This document shows, piece after piece, positions 34,796 to 43,676 of a stretch of DNA of 64,000 nucleotides. Numbering within the stretch: position 1 is the first letter of the stretch; the number at the start of each line of letters is the position of its first letter. The notes under the pieces are model-generated. The model was not told where the DNA came from. It saw nothing but the letters and a program-made list of their open reading frames with translations, and ran no database searches. The stretch is taken from assembly GCA_040403555.1 (NCBI GenBank), contig JBBAKN010000003.1:248001-312000 (forward strand), read 5' to 3'. Origin of the DNA: JAIPAN01 sp040403555. GTDB taxonomy: Bacteria > Bacteroidota > Bacteroidia > Sphingobacteriales > Sphingobacteriaceae. The position numbers were made by a program, and so were the translations under genes.

Positions 34796-37333
34796 TTAAA
34801 ACCCTCCACCCATTTGTTGGGCAATACTAAAGTGGAATTGCCCTTTGTTGGCTGCCGGTATTCCCGGGATAGCATCAAAACCATACCCGTAATCTAAACC
34901 AAGTAAACCAAATATAGGTAAGAATATACGGGCTCCAAAACCAGCCGAACGGCGAACGTTAAATGGAGAGAATTGTTTGAAATTGTTCCAGGTATTTCCT
35001 CCTTCGGCAAAGGCCAATACAAACACAGTGGCTTGCTGGCTTAGGGTAATTGGATGACGAAGCTCTAACACATATTTATTGTAGATAGGGCTACCAGATC
35101 CTTGTGCTATTTGTGGATTTGAACCAACTGGGATAATTGAATTATTTTGATACCCTCTCATGCCAATAATTTCTGAGCCTTGTAGAAAATCAAATCCTTG
35201 CATACCATCACCACCTAATTTAAAGCGCTCAAAAGGAGATTGACCTACGGCTTTGTTGTAATAACCTAAGAAACCAAATTGTGCTTGTGCTTTCAAAATT
35301 AGTTTTCCGTAAATGCGTTGGTACCATTGTGCATCAAATTTCCATTTGTGGTATTCTACATAGCGGTAACGATCTTGATCGGTAGCCGTGGCATAGTTAA
35401 TTTTATTAAATAACGAATATGGCGGCGTTAATTGTACAGTAAAACGCAAGTGTGATCCCGAGGTTGGGTAAATTGGTGCATCTACGGAGTTACGTGAAAA
35501 CTCTTGGGTAATATTAAAATTGTATGATTTACCGTTAGAAAAAATAAACCGATCGGCATAATTTCTTAAAACATATTGTTGCAAATTAATAGAATGTACT
35601 AACTGAAAATAATCATCAGGCCATTTTAAACGTTGGCCCAAGCTAAAGGTAATTCCATTCATTCTAATTTTTTGCAAGTTGGGATCTGCTCCCGAAAGCC
35701 CGTTAGATTGCAAAGAAGTAAAGGCACTAATGCCGAAGTTTACTGGTTTTTTACCACCTAACCAAGGTTCTGAGAAAGAGAAACTATAGGACTGGTAAAA
35801 TTTGCCATTGGTTTGTCCACGAATACTTAATTTCTGCCCATCGCCTTTAGGAAGTGGTTTCCAAGCTTTGCCATTAAAAATATTACGAGCCGAGAAGTTA
35901 TTAAAGGTTAGTCCTAATGTTCCGATAATACGGCCACCACCAAAACCACCCGATAACTCTATTTGATCAGAAGGTTTTTCCGACACGGTATATTCAATAT
36001 CTACTGTTCCATCTGCAGGATTAGGAATTGGCTTTACATCTGTTTTTTGCTCATCAAAATTACCCAATTGTGCAATTTCACGAGTAGTTCTTATTACCGC
36101 TTCTTTGGAGAACTTTTGTCCCGGTTTGGTACGAATTTCTCTCAAAACCACTCTATCGTTGGTAATGTCATTACCTTTTAAGCTTACCTTACTAATGGTA
36201 TATTGCGGACCCTCGTACACTCTAAACTCAATATCAATAGTATCTTGATGCACTTTTGTTTGCACCGGATCAACATTAAAAGTTAAGTATCCATCATTTA
36301 AATATAAAGCCGAAACATCATCGCCATTGGCACTGCCAGTAAGTTTTTTATCCAGTTTTTCTTCGCTAAAAATTTCTCCCTTTTTAATAGAAAGCACTTT
36401 TTGCAATATATCGGCAGAGTATTTTGCATTACCAGACCAACTGAGGTTGCCGAAATAGTATTTCGGGCCTTCATATACTTTTAAGAAAACTTCAATAGAA
36501 TTAGCATCAAACTTGGCAACAGAATCTTTAACCAATCTGGCATCACGATACCCTCTCTCTTGCAGTTTAGAGAGTAACTTTTCCTTGTCTGATTCAAATT
36601 TTTCGGCGGTAAATTTACCGGTACCCAATAATTTATAAAAGGCCTGCTGCTTAGTTTTCTTCAGCATTTTGCGAATCTGATAATCACTAAATACCGTATT
36701 GCCTTCTATTGAAATTTTGTGAACCTTTACCTTATTTTGCTTATTTACCTGCACTTTTAAAATTAACGAATTGGCTTCTACCGTATCTTTTAGCTGTTTA
36801 TAAGCCACTTCGGTATATAAATACCCCTTTTCGGTAAAATGCTTTTTAATAATAGAACTTACGGTATTGTATAAATTATCGTTGATAATTTTGCCATTCT
36901 TGTCTTTAATTTTATCCTGAATATCGTCGATTTCTCCCTTTTTTAGGCCTGTAAACTCAAACTTGCTTACACGTGGACGTTCTACAATTTCAATTTCAAA
37001 AAATACACTATCTCCCCTTATATCAGATATATTCAATTTTACATCATCTAAAAGACCTTGATCCCATAAGTTTTTTACTGCATTTGCTGTTGCGTCGCCA
37101 GGTACCAATACTTTTTCGCCAACTGTTAATTTAGAAATAGTAACCAGAACACCTGCATCGAGGTATTGTGCGCCTTTTACGGTGGTTCCGCCAACAATGT
37201 ATTCTTTTGGTTCTAGATAGCTAACGCCACTTGATGAAGTACGAGATATGGTCGGTTGCTTGGTGCGCCCAAACTGACCAAAAGCCCATAAGCCATTAAA
37301 CAATAATAAAAGTGTTAAAAGTATACGATTCAT
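34796..37333 (-). CDS. bamA: Outer membrane protein assembly factor BamA
   Basis: 845 residues. Signal peptide 1-19 (ending LWAFGQ), a short linker, then five POTRA-like repeats over about 55-440. Recognisable repeat phrases are VSKFEFTGLKKGEIDDI, KVHKISIEGNTVFSDYQI and ISKVSLKGNDITNDRVV. The C-terminal barrel starts near 470 (ELSGGFGGGRIIGTLGL), carries a lid-lock motif candidate LGGDGMQGFDF, and ends with FHFSIAQQMGGGF. BamA inserts beta-barrel proteins into the outer membrane. It lies between uppS and two Skp-like genes. A tandem TGTTAAAAAT duplication is seen in the 70-base gap upstream. Confidence 0.95.
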   Translation of the reverse strand: MNRILLTLLLLFNGLWAFGQFGRTKQPTISRTSSSGVSYLEPKEYIVGGTTVKGAQYLDAGVLVTISKLTVGEKVLVPGDATANAVKNLWDQGLLDDVKLNISDIRGDSVFFEIEIVERPRVSKFEFTGLKKGEIDDIQDKIKDKNGKIINDNLYNTVSSIIKKHFTEKGYLYTEVAYKQLKDTVEANSLILKVQVNKQNKVKVHKISIEGNTVFSDYQIRKMLKKTKQQAFYKLLGTGKFTAEKFESDKEKLLSKLQERGYRDARLVKDSVAKFDANSIEVFLKVYEGPKYYFGNLSWSGNAKYSADILQKVLSIKKGEIFSEEKLDKKLTGSANGDDVSALYLNDGYLTFNVDPVQTKVHQDTIDIEFRVYEGPQYTISKVSLKGNDITNDRVVLREIRTKPGQKFSKEAVIRTTREIAQLGNFDEQKTDVKPIPNPADGTVDIEYTVSEKPSDQIELSGGFGGGRIIGTLGLTFNNFSARNIFNGKAWKPLPKGDGQKLSIRGQTNGKFYQSYSFSFSEPWLGGKKPVNFGISAFTSLQSNGLSGADPNLQKIRMNGITFSLGQRLKWPDDYFQLVHSINLQQYVLRNYADRFIFSNGKSYNFNITQEFSRNSVDAPIYPTSGSHLRFTVQLTPPYSLFNKINYATATDQDRYRYVEYHKWKFDAQWYQRIYGKLILKAQAQFGFLGYYNKAVGQSPFERFKLGGDGMQGFDFLQGSEIIGMRGYQNNSIIPVGSNPQIAQGSGSPIYNKYVLELRHPITLSQQATVFVLAFAEGGNTWNNFKQFSPFNVRRSAGFGARIFLPIFGLLGLDYGYGFDAIPGIPAANKGQFHFSIAQQMGGGF

Positions 37334-37403
37334 CTTGTGGAATATAAGGCGCTAAATTAGCTTAAACCTTTGTTAAAAATTGTTAAAAATTGATTTTTTT
37401 GCA

Positions 37404-38135
37404 CTATTCACTAATTTTCCCAAATCTGCGCTCTCGTTTTTGAAAATCAAGAATGGCTTCATGCAAATCGGAACGGCGAAAATCGGGCCACAATTTGGGG
37501 GTAAAATAAAGCTCTGTATAAGCCAATTGCCACATCATAAAATTACTCAAACGCAGTTCACCACTGGTACGAATCATCAGTTCCGGATCGGGTAAGCCGG
37601 CCGTAGTTAAATGTTCGCTTAAGAGTTGTTCTGTAATATCTTCGGGGCTTATTTCACCAGTTTTTACTTTTTTGGCTAGTGTTTTAAATGCTTCCGTAAG
37701 CTCCCACCGTGAGCTGTAACTTAAGGCTAGCGTAAGCGTACATCTCGTATTCGCACTCGTTTTTTCCATGGCTTCCATCAATTCCTGATAACACGTAGCT
37801 GGCAAGGAAGTTAAATCGCCAATGGCATTTAAACGAATTTGATGTTTCATTAAAGTAGCCGTTTCTTTAGTAATAGTTTTTACCAAAAGTTCCATCAAGG
37901 CGTTTACTTCTTGTTGGGGTCTATTCCAGTTTTCGGTAGAAAAAGCATAAAGTGTAAGGTATTTTAACCCTAGCTCTATTGCACCTTCCACCGTATCTTT
38001 AACGGCTTTTACCCCATTTTGATGACCGAATACCCGTAATTTACCTTGCTCTTTTGCCCAACGGCCATTACCATCCATAATAATGGCAACATGTTGTGGT
38101 ATTTGCTGTAAATCTATTGTTGCTGGGATAGCCAT
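37404..38135 (-). CDS. uppS: Isoprenyl transferase (undecaprenyl diphosphate synthase)
   Basis: 243 residues, cis-prenyltransferase. HVAIIMDGNGRWAKEQG at 15-31 contains the catalytic Asp21; LTLYAFSTENWNRP follows near 60-75, and the C-terminal ELRLSNFMMWQLAYTELYF with RTSGE before it binds the pyrophosphates. It makes the lipid carrier for peptidoglycan. It lies 8 bases after the DUF6089-like gene, in the conserved nadK-uppS-bamA block. Confidence 0.95.
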   Translation of the reverse strand: MAIPATIDLQQIPQHVAIIMDGNGRWAKEQGKLRVFGHQNGVKAVKDTVEGAIELGLKYLTLYAFSTENWNRPQQEVNALMELLVKTITKETATLMKHQIRLNAIGDLTSLPATCYQELMEAMEKTSANTRCTLTLALSYSSRWELTEAFKTLAKKVKTGEISPEDITEQLLSEHLTTAGLPDPELMIRTSGELRLSNFMMWQLAYTELYFTPKLWPDFRRSDLHEAILDFQKRERRFGKISE

Positions 38136-38143
38136 ATTTTATA

Positions 38144-38935
38144 TTAATTGCCTACAACCGGACATTTTCGGCTTACAAAGGTATAAGTTAGGCTTAAGCC
38201 CGCAAACATATAGGTATCTCTTTTCCGATAATCGCCACGCTGGCCACCGTTGGGTGCTACACCCGATGGATCTGAAAGCAACTGGCTTAAATACGGGCGG
38301 CTAGATAAATCGGCAGGATAATTCATGCTTACATCGTCTAAATAATCGGTATAAGCAGTTCTATAGCCAATTTCGGCATTCAAATTCCAGGTAGTCTTAA
38401 TATTATATTTCACGCCAATACCATAGGGTATACTCATGGCCAAGGTTTTGTAGGGTTTTGTTTGTCCCTCGGTTAAATAATCGTTTAACACAAAGGTATT
38501 TACAATACCTCCACCACTTATGTCTACTTTGGGGTTAAACTTTATGGCACCCACTCCACTAAACAAAAAAGGAGTTATACGTGTACGGCTAATACCGGCT
38601 AAATAAGACAGAAAGTTAAATTCTACTTGTAAGGAGAGTTCAGAAATTGGCGAATAAAAACTGAGGTTACGCATTTTCTGATTTACCGAATTTGATTTCG
38701 CATCGCTAGCCAAAATAGTACCATGTACAAAATTGAGTTTAGCGGACCAATTGGGATCGAAATTACGTTTTATTTGGCCTCCAAAAGCAACGTTGTTAAA
38801 CTGGCTAATACCTATTTGGTTTAAATCGCCCATATACCCAGAGGCACCCAAAAAACCTCCTATCTCCCAAGTTTGGGCACGTAGTTGTAGTGCACTAATG
38901 TGTATTAAAAAAAGAATTATGAATCGCTTGCTCAT
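38144..38935 (-). CDS. DUF6089-like exported outer-membrane protein
   Basis: 263 residues. Signal peptide 1-20 (ending LRAQ). The mature start TWEIGGFLGASGYMGDLN and the alternating strands (FSGVGAIKFNPKV, YGIGVKYNIKTTWNLNAEIGYR) indicate a small outer-membrane barrel. Its place between nadK and uppS is conserved in Bacteroidota, where the gene is usually annotated as DUF6089. No function is known to me; the context suggests a role in envelope assembly. It ends in CPVVGN and its start codon overlaps the nadK stop by one base. Confidence 0.82.
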   Translation of the reverse strand: MSKRFIILFLIHISALQLRAQTWEIGGFLGASGYMGDLNQIGISQFNNVAFGGQIKRNFDPNWSAKLNFVHGTILASDAKSNSVNQKMRNLSFYSPISELSLQVEFNFLSYLAGISRTRITPFLFSGVGAIKFNPKVDISGGGIVNTFVLNDYLTEGQTKPYKTLAMSIPYGIGVKYNIKTTWNLNAEIGYRTAYTDYLDDVSMNYPADLSSRPYLSQLLSDPSGVAPNGGQRGDYRKRDTYMFAGLSLTYTFVSRKCPVVGN

Positions 38936-39816
38936 TAATAATTCCGAGTATCAATACCCCAAAGTAATTTATTTCTCAAGGTTTCGAGGTAGTTTTCTTG
39001 ATGTAAACGAATCAGATTTATTTCAAAAGGGGCTTTCTTTACTACTGTTTTTACCGAGGTATCTACCACTTCGGTTCTTGAATCGCAAGACAAGCGGTAT
39101 TTTGAGCTTCTTCCTTCTATTTCAAAAGATAATTCGTTGCAATCTGATAATACAATGGGCCGCACATTTAAGTTATGAGGGGCAATGGGGGTTACTACTA
39201 TGTTGCCAGAACTAGGCATTACAATGGGGCCGCCGCAACTTAATGAATACGCGGTAGAACCAGTTGGAGTAGCCACAATAAGCCCATCAGCCCAGTAGGA
39301 GTTTAAAAATTCGTTGTTAAGATAGGTGTGAATGATAATCATGGCCGAGGTATCTCGTTTATGAAACGTAATATCATTCAGAGCGAAATTATCGGCGCCA
39401 AATGGGTTAAATGCTGATTCAATACACAATAAGGAACGTTTATCCAACGTATATTGCTTATGCAAAAGGCTTTCAATGGCCTCGTCTATGGCATCTTTAT
39501 TTATACTTGCCAAAAAGCCCAAACGACCGAAGTTAATTCCCAAAACAGGAATGTTGGAATCTCTGATGAGGGTAACGGTATCCAATAAAGTACCATCTCC
39601 ACCTAAGCTAAACATGATATCTACCTTGCCGCTTAAATCATCTCCTGCCGAAAAAGTATCGGGAGCTTTTGGTAAAGAAACTTGATCTTGAATAAATTCA
39701 TGAAACTTATCATACACAACTACATCAATTCCTTTTTTAAGCAAAGAATCGAATAAGTGTTGTAGAAAGGGAACTACACGTGTATTAAATCGACGTCCGT
39801 AAATTGCAATTTTCAT
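38935..39816 (-). CDS. nadK: NAD kinase
   Basis: 293 residues. It phosphorylates NAD to NADP. The signature LGGDGTLLDT is at 71-80 and the family's second motif, ATPTGSTAYSLSCGGPI, is near 190-206. The N-terminal KIAIYGRRFN fits the Bacteroidota form. It is the first gene of the leftward block nadK / DUF6089 / uppS / bamA / ompH / ompH. The 191-base region upstream holds a terminator for the neighbouring hydrolase gene, but no clear TAnnTTTG box. Confidence 0.94.
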   Translation of the reverse strand: MKIAIYGRRFNTRVVPFLQHLFDSLLKKGIDVVVYDKFHEFIQDQVSLPKAPDTFSAGDDLSGKVDIMFSLGGDGTLLDTVTLIRDSNIPVLGINFGRLGFLASINKDAIDEAIESLLHKQYTLDKRSLLCIESAFNPFGADNFALNDITFHKRDTSAMIIIHTYLNNEFLNSYWADGLIVATPTGSTAYSLSCGGPIVMPSSGNIVVTPIAPHNLNVRPIVLSDCNELSFEIEGRSSKYRLSCDSRTEVVDTSVKTVVKKAPFEINLIRLHQENYLETLRNKLLWGIDTRNY

Positions 39817-39896
39817 ACCTATGCTATTTTATTGGCCTAAGCCATTTTTAATTTAGTATTATATGGAAGCGCAAAATCTGAAGCACCCTCCAATTG

Positions 39897-39929
39897 CTTA
39901 AAAACCTGATGTATGCTATACATATCAGG
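39897..39929 (-). terminator. Probable terminator after the alpha/beta-hydrolase gene
   Basis: Arms CCTGAT/ATCAGG and inner GTAT/ATAC with a two-base bulge enclose a three-base loop. On the minus strand this is followed by TTTTT. It lies 79-110 bases past the hydrolase stop at 40008, ahead of nadK. Confidence 0.5.
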
Positions 39930-40007
39930 CATTAAGGGTAAATAATAATTGATTCATTCTTAACGTAAGCGCTAACCTAGTGGTATGCTGAATGATGTTT
40001 GCTACCA

Positions 40008-40772
40008 TTAGGTAGAGGCAATTCGGGTTAAAAATGAATTTAAATACGTGTTAAACTGTGCCGGGTGCTCCATCATGGGGGCATGCCCACATTTATCAAT
40101 CCAATTTAGTTCAGAGTCGGGCAAAAGTTGATTAAACTCTACGGCCACTTCTGGTGGAGTTACAATATCGTTTTTGCCCCAAATTAAACAAACCGGAACT
40201 TTAATATGTTTTAATTCTTTGGCCATATTATGACGAATGGCTGATTTAGCCATCGCTAAAATACGAATAACCTTATGCCGGTCATTTACCGCAGCGTACA
40301 CTTCATCTACCAATTCTTTGGTGGCTGTAGCCGGGTTGTAAAAGGTTAACTCTACTTTTTCTTTAATAAACTCGTAGTTTTCACGCTTTGGAAACGTACC
40401 ACCAAAGGCATTTTCGTACAAACCAGAACTACCGGCCAACACGAGCGCTTTTACTTTTGTCGTATGCTTTATCGTAAAAATCAAACCCACATGCCCACCT
40501 AAGGAATTACCCAATAAAATAGCTTGCTCTATCTGCTTAAACTTCATAAATCTGTTCAAGAATTTAGACAGGGTTTTTACGCCGGTAGTTAGCAAAGGCA
40601 AATCATAAATGGGTAACATAGGGATAATGACTCGATATCTGCCTTTAAATTCGTTGATAACGGCCTCCCAATTACTCAAAGCACCCATTAAGCCATGCAG
40701 CAATATAAGCACCTCTCCTTCGCCCTCTTCTACGTATTTAAACCCTTTTTCTTCTTTAACTGTAAATTGCAT
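40008..40772 (-). CDS. Alpha/beta-hydrolase
   Basis: 254 residues with a complete catalytic set: oxyanion HGLMG at 26-30, nucleophile Ser90 in LGNSLGGH, acid Asp in IWGKNDIVTPPE (near 201) and His in CGHAPMMEHP (near 230). A helical lid lies around 115-170. Family members include esterases, haloalkane dehalogenases and C-C hydrolases; the substrate is not evident. No signal peptide, so cytoplasmic. The nearest upstream gene, yqeY-like, is 78 bases away in the same direction. Confidence 0.88.
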   Translation of the reverse strand: MQFTVKEEKGFKYVEEGEGEVLILLHGLMGALSNWEAVINEFKGRYRVIIPMLPIYDLPLLTTGVKTLSKFLNRFMKFKQIEQAILLGNSLGGHVGLIFTIKHTTKVKALVLAGSSGLYENAFGGTFPKRENYEFIKEKVELTFYNPATATKELVDEVYAAVNDRHKVIRILAMAKSAIRHNMAKELKHIKVPVCLIWGKNDIVTPPEVAVEFNQLLPDSELNWIDKCGHAPMMEHPAQFNTYLNSFLTRIAST

Positions 40773-40850
40773 GTACGTTCTTGTTGATGTGTTGGCTTAA
40801 CCAAAATTTACCCAATAATACTAAAAATTAATGTTCGAACACGAGGGATA

Positions 40851-41303
40851 CTACTCATTTAATAATTGTTTAACGAGTTCAGAAATCAATTTTCCATCGG
40901 CTTGGCCGGCCAATTCTTTGGTGGCAAGACCCATAACCTTACCCATATCTTGCATACCGCTTGCTCCACTTTGGGTAATGAGGCTGCGAATAATGGCCGC
41001 AACTTCTTCTTCAGCTAGCGCTTTAGGCAAATAAGCTTCAATAACGGCAATTTCTTCGGCCTCTATTTGATACAAATCTGGTCTGTTTTGTTCTTGGTAA
41101 ATAGCTGCCGATTCTTTGCGCTGCTTTACTAATTTTTGCAATACTTTCAATTCAGTTGCCTCATCTAAGTGCTGAGATGCTCCTTTTTCTGTTTTGGCTA
41201 CTAATAAAGCAGATTTGATAGCTCTAAGTCCACGAAGGCCAGCCTCGTTTTTAGCCAACATGGCGGTTTTAATATCCTGATCAATACTAACTTGTAAACT
41301 CAT
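40851..41303 (-). CDS. GatB/YqeY domain protein
   Basis: 150 residues matching stand-alone YqeY: LQVSIDQDIKTAMLAKNEAGL, then RGLRAIKSALLVAKTEKG, RKESAAIYQEQNR, EEIAVIEAYLPKALAEEE, and GxxxMGKVMG. The domain is the same as the tRNA-tail-binding part of the GatB amidotransferase subunit, but the role of the single-domain protein is not settled. It follows the SDR gene by 6 bases. Confidence 0.92.
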   Translation of the reverse strand: MSLQVSIDQDIKTAMLAKNEAGLRGLRAIKSALLVAKTEKGASQHLDEATELKVLQKLVKQRKESAAIYQEQNRPDLYQIEAEEIAVIEAYLPKALAEEEVAAIIRSLITQSGASGMQDMGKVMGLATKELAGQADGKLISELVKQLLNE

Positions 41304-41309
41304 ATGCTT

Positions 41310-42068
41310 TTATTTTTTTAGTAAATGACTGGTATTGGCTTGAGCGGTTGGCATAATCACCAAATCGTTTATGGTTACATGTGCAGGGCGACTTACGGCA
41401 AACCAAATAGCTTCTGCAATATCTTGTGCAATTAATGGCTCAAATCCATCGTATACTTTTTTAGCCCGCTCTAAATCGCCTTTAAAACGAACGGCCGAAA
41501 ATTCGGTTTCTACCGCTCCAGGGTGAATACCCGTTACCCGAATGGCATGAGGCAACAAATCTATACGCATGGCTTTATTTAACGAGTCAACCGCATGTTT
41601 AGTTGCGCAATATACATTACCATTGGCATAAGTTTCTTTACCAGCAATGGAGCCAATATTTATAATATGTCCCGCTTTACGGGCAACCATCCACTCCGAA
41701 ACCAAGCGACTCACATAGAGCAAACCTTTTATATTGGTATCAATCATGGTATCCCAATCGTCCAGATTGGCTTCATGAAAAGCATCCATACCTTGACTTA
41801 ATCCAGCATTATTTACCAGAACATCAATAGCATACCATTCGGGCGGCAGAGCATTCAATTGAGCACTCACTTCTACTCTATTACGAACGTCTAAAGCGAA
41901 CGCATGAACACGAACACCGTACTGAGCTTGCAACTCGGTAGCTAGTGTTTCTAAACGATCTACTCTACGAGCAGCCAATAGCAAATCGTAACCGTTTTGA
42001 GCTAATATAGTAGCTGTAGCAGCACCAATGCCGGCACTTGCTCCCGTAATAAAGGCTATTTTAGACAT
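41310..42068 (-). CDS. Short-chain dehydrogenase/reductase (YdfG-like)
   Basis: 252 residues. Classical SDR: cofactor motif TGASAGIG at 8-15, NNAG at 86-89, catalytic Ser140, Tyr153 and Lys157 (YCATK). Arg36 in AARRVDRLE after the second strand favours NADP(H). The family with GIHPGAVETEFS near 193 includes E. coli YdfG, which acts on 3-hydroxy acids such as serine. The physiological substrate is unknown. It is followed by yqeY and preceded by porT, all in one direction. Confidence 0.9.
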   Translation of the reverse strand: MSKIAFITGASAGIGAATATILAQNGYDLLLAARRVDRLETLATELQAQYGVRVHAFALDVRNRVEVSAQLNALPPEWYAIDVLVNNAGLSQGMDAFHEANLDDWDTMIDTNIKGLLYVSRLVSEWMVARKAGHIINIGSIAGKETYANGNVYCATKHAVDSLNKAMRIDLLPHAIRVTGIHPGAVETEFSAVRFKGDLERAKKVYDGFEPLIAQDIAEAIWFAVSRPAHVTINDLVIMPTAQANTSHLLKK

Positions 42069-42104
42069 AATTTTGTTGGATATTGAGGGACCATGTTTTG
42101 ATTC

Positions 42105-42845
42105 TTATTCAAAATATAAACTAAATTGAAAGTTGCGTACAAATAATTTCTCTAAAGGTGTGGTGTAGGCATTTGGAGTAGTGGCAGGAGCAAGTACATT
42201 GTTTACCGATTGCGACCATTTAATTTCGGGCGATAATTTGAAAAATTCAAAATAGAAATCGAAGCCTATTCCGGCTTCATACCACAATATATTCCGGTTA
42301 GTTTTCACTAACTTATCTAATTGTCCAAGATCGTCGTCGTTTAGCTTCTTTTTAGAAATAATATCTATAGAATATTTTACTCCACCTAAAATATAGGCTC
42401 TAAAATTTCCTCTTCGGTCTGATTTTAATTTGAAACCCAATGGTAAATCTACCGTGGCAGTTTGCACAATTTTTCGGGTATTATCGGCACTGTTTTGATA
42501 GGCATAATCAATATAACGATCTGCAAAAACTAAAGCCGGCGTGGTCCTAAAATTCAGGTGGTTACCCAAACGCACATCGGTAATAAAACCTAAACCAAAA
42601 CCCGACGACATGGGCGAACTGATACTTACCAATGGGCTTGTTAAGGGCGCTCCGCCATTATCTGAATCGGGGAAAGGAATTTGCCAATTAGGTGCTTTAT
42701 ATAACTTAAACTCGGTATTTAAGAATTGGAAGCCAAAACCAAAATGCACATTTTCATTATCTACACCGCCACCCCAATTTTCTTGAGCATAGCTGGTATA
42801 GCTTAAAAACATCAGCAAGAAATATATGCCGATAAGTTTACGCAT
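42105..42845 (-). CDS. porT: PorT-like type IX secretion system protein
   Basis: 246 residues. Signal peptide 1-20 (ending SYAQ). It begins NWGGGVDNENVHFGFGFQFL and continues as an outer-membrane barrel with GFITDVRLGNHLNFRTTPAL, VDLPLGFKLKSD and AYILGGVKYSIDI. PorT is needed for T9SS function in Porphyromonas and Flavobacterium, and its gene next to ubiE/menG is a recurrent Bacteroidota arrangement. Its start codon overlaps the methyltransferase gene end by 8 bases, so translational coupling is likely. T9SS sorting domains on proteins at 1.7 and 52.7 kb agree with an active system. Confidence 0.85.
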   Translation of the reverse strand: MRKLIGIYFLLMFLSYTSYAQENWGGGVDNENVHFGFGFQFLNTEFKLYKAPNWQIPFPDSDNGGAPLTSPLVSISSPMSSGFGLGFITDVRLGNHLNFRTTPALVFADRYIDYAYQNSADNTRKIVQTATVDLPLGFKLKSDRRGNFRAYILGGVKYSIDIISKKKLNDDDLGQLDKLVKTNRNILWYEAGIGFDFYFEFFKLSPEIKWSQSVNNVLAPATTPNAYTTPLEKLFVRNFQFSLYFE

Positions 42846-43575
42846 GTTTTACACCGGTATAAATAGAACAAATACCAAACGCCAATGGACGGCATTTAGC
42901 TTCTTTAAATCCAACTTGAGACATTAATTTTACAAAATCAACACCATCTGGAAAGGCGGCTACCGATTCGGGCAAATAGGCATAAGCGCTCCTATCATTA
43001 GAAAATAGCTTGCCTATACTTGGTGTTACATAATGAAAATAAAAATGATATAGTTGCTTTATCGGGAAAGCTTTAGGTTTTGAAAACTCCAATACCACGG
43101 TTTTACCCCCCGGTTTTAACACTCGGTACATATCGCTTAAGCCGGCAGAAAGGTTTTCGAAATTACGCACCCCGTAAGCTACGGTAACGGCATCGAAACT
43201 GGCTTCTTCAAAATTCAATTTTTCTGAATCACCTAAGTGTACTTCAAATTGCGCTGATAATCCTCTTTTTACTATTTTCTCTCTGGCAATAGCCAGCATA
43301 CCTTCCGAAATATCTACCCCAACTACTTTTTGGGGATGTAATGCACGAATGGCTTCGAAAGCGAAATCGCCGGTGCCGGTAGCTACATCTAAAATTTGTT
43401 TGGGCTGTAAAGCAGCCAATTCTTTCACGGCAATTTTTCGCCAAATCACATCTACTCCTAATGATAAGAAATGATTTAGGAAATCATAGGTCTTAGAAAT
43501 GTTCGTAAACATTTGGGCCACTTGCTCTTTTTTAGAGGCTTTGGCATCTTGATATGGAGTAACCACTTTAGACAT
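42838..43575 (-). CDS. ubiE: Demethylmenaquinone / ubiquinone C-methyltransferase
   Basis: 245 residues from the ATG at 43575 (MSKVVTPYQD). SAM-binding motif ILDVATGTGDFAFEA at about 61-75, VVGVDISEGMLAIAREK after it, and the MenG/UbiE signatures KTYDFLNHFLSLGVD and VAYGVRNFENL. It performs the last methylation in menaquinone synthesis. A GTG two codons upstream is in frame, but it overlaps a TAnnTTTG promoter box, so the ATG is preferred. Confidence 0.94.
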   Translation of the reverse strand: MSKVVTPYQDAKASKKEQVAQMFTNISKTYDFLNHFLSLGVDVIWRKIAVKELAALQPKQILDVATGTGDFAFEAIRALHPQKVVGVDISEGMLAIAREKIVKRGLSAQFEVHLGDSEKLNFEEASFDAVTVAYGVRNFENLSAGLSDMYRVLKPGGKTVVLEFSKPKAFPIKQLYHFYFHYVTPSIGKLFSNDRSAYAYLPESVAAFPDGVDFVKLMSQVGFKEAKCRPLAFGICSIYTGVKHA

Positions 43576-43580
43576 GGTCA

Positions 43581-43588
43581 CAAAGATA
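43581..43588 (-). promoter_or_regulatory. Candidate Bacteroidota -7 box (TATCTTTG) of ubiE-porT
   Basis: Minus-strand TATCTTTG is an exact TAnnTTTG match ending 5 bases before the ubiE ATG. A TTTG lies 24 bases further upstream, slightly beyond usual -33 spacing. The implied transcript start falls at or near the ATG. Confidence 0.5.
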
Positions 43589-43664
43589 AGTTTGTGAAGG
43601 CAGAATAAGCATCAAATATGTCATTATTTTATCCTAAAAGCGAAAAATTACAGGCCTAAACGCT

Positions 43665-43672
43665 TAACTTTG
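43665..43672 (+). promoter_or_regulatory. Candidate Bacteroidota -7 box (TAACTTTG) of engB
   Basis: TAACTTTG matches TAnnTTTG exactly and ends 4 bases before the engB ATG at 43677. It is divergent from the ubiE box 76 bases away, so the shared region serves both operons. Confidence 0.5.
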
Positions 43673-43676
43673 ACCG

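Noticed and set aside
37373..37395. Direct repeat TGTTAAAAAT in the gap before bamA
   Set aside because: Two short AT-rich copies; likely chance in low-complexity sequence.
38733..39215. Plus-strand frame of 160 codons
   Set aside because: Antisense to the DUF6089-like and nadK genes; no domain recognised.
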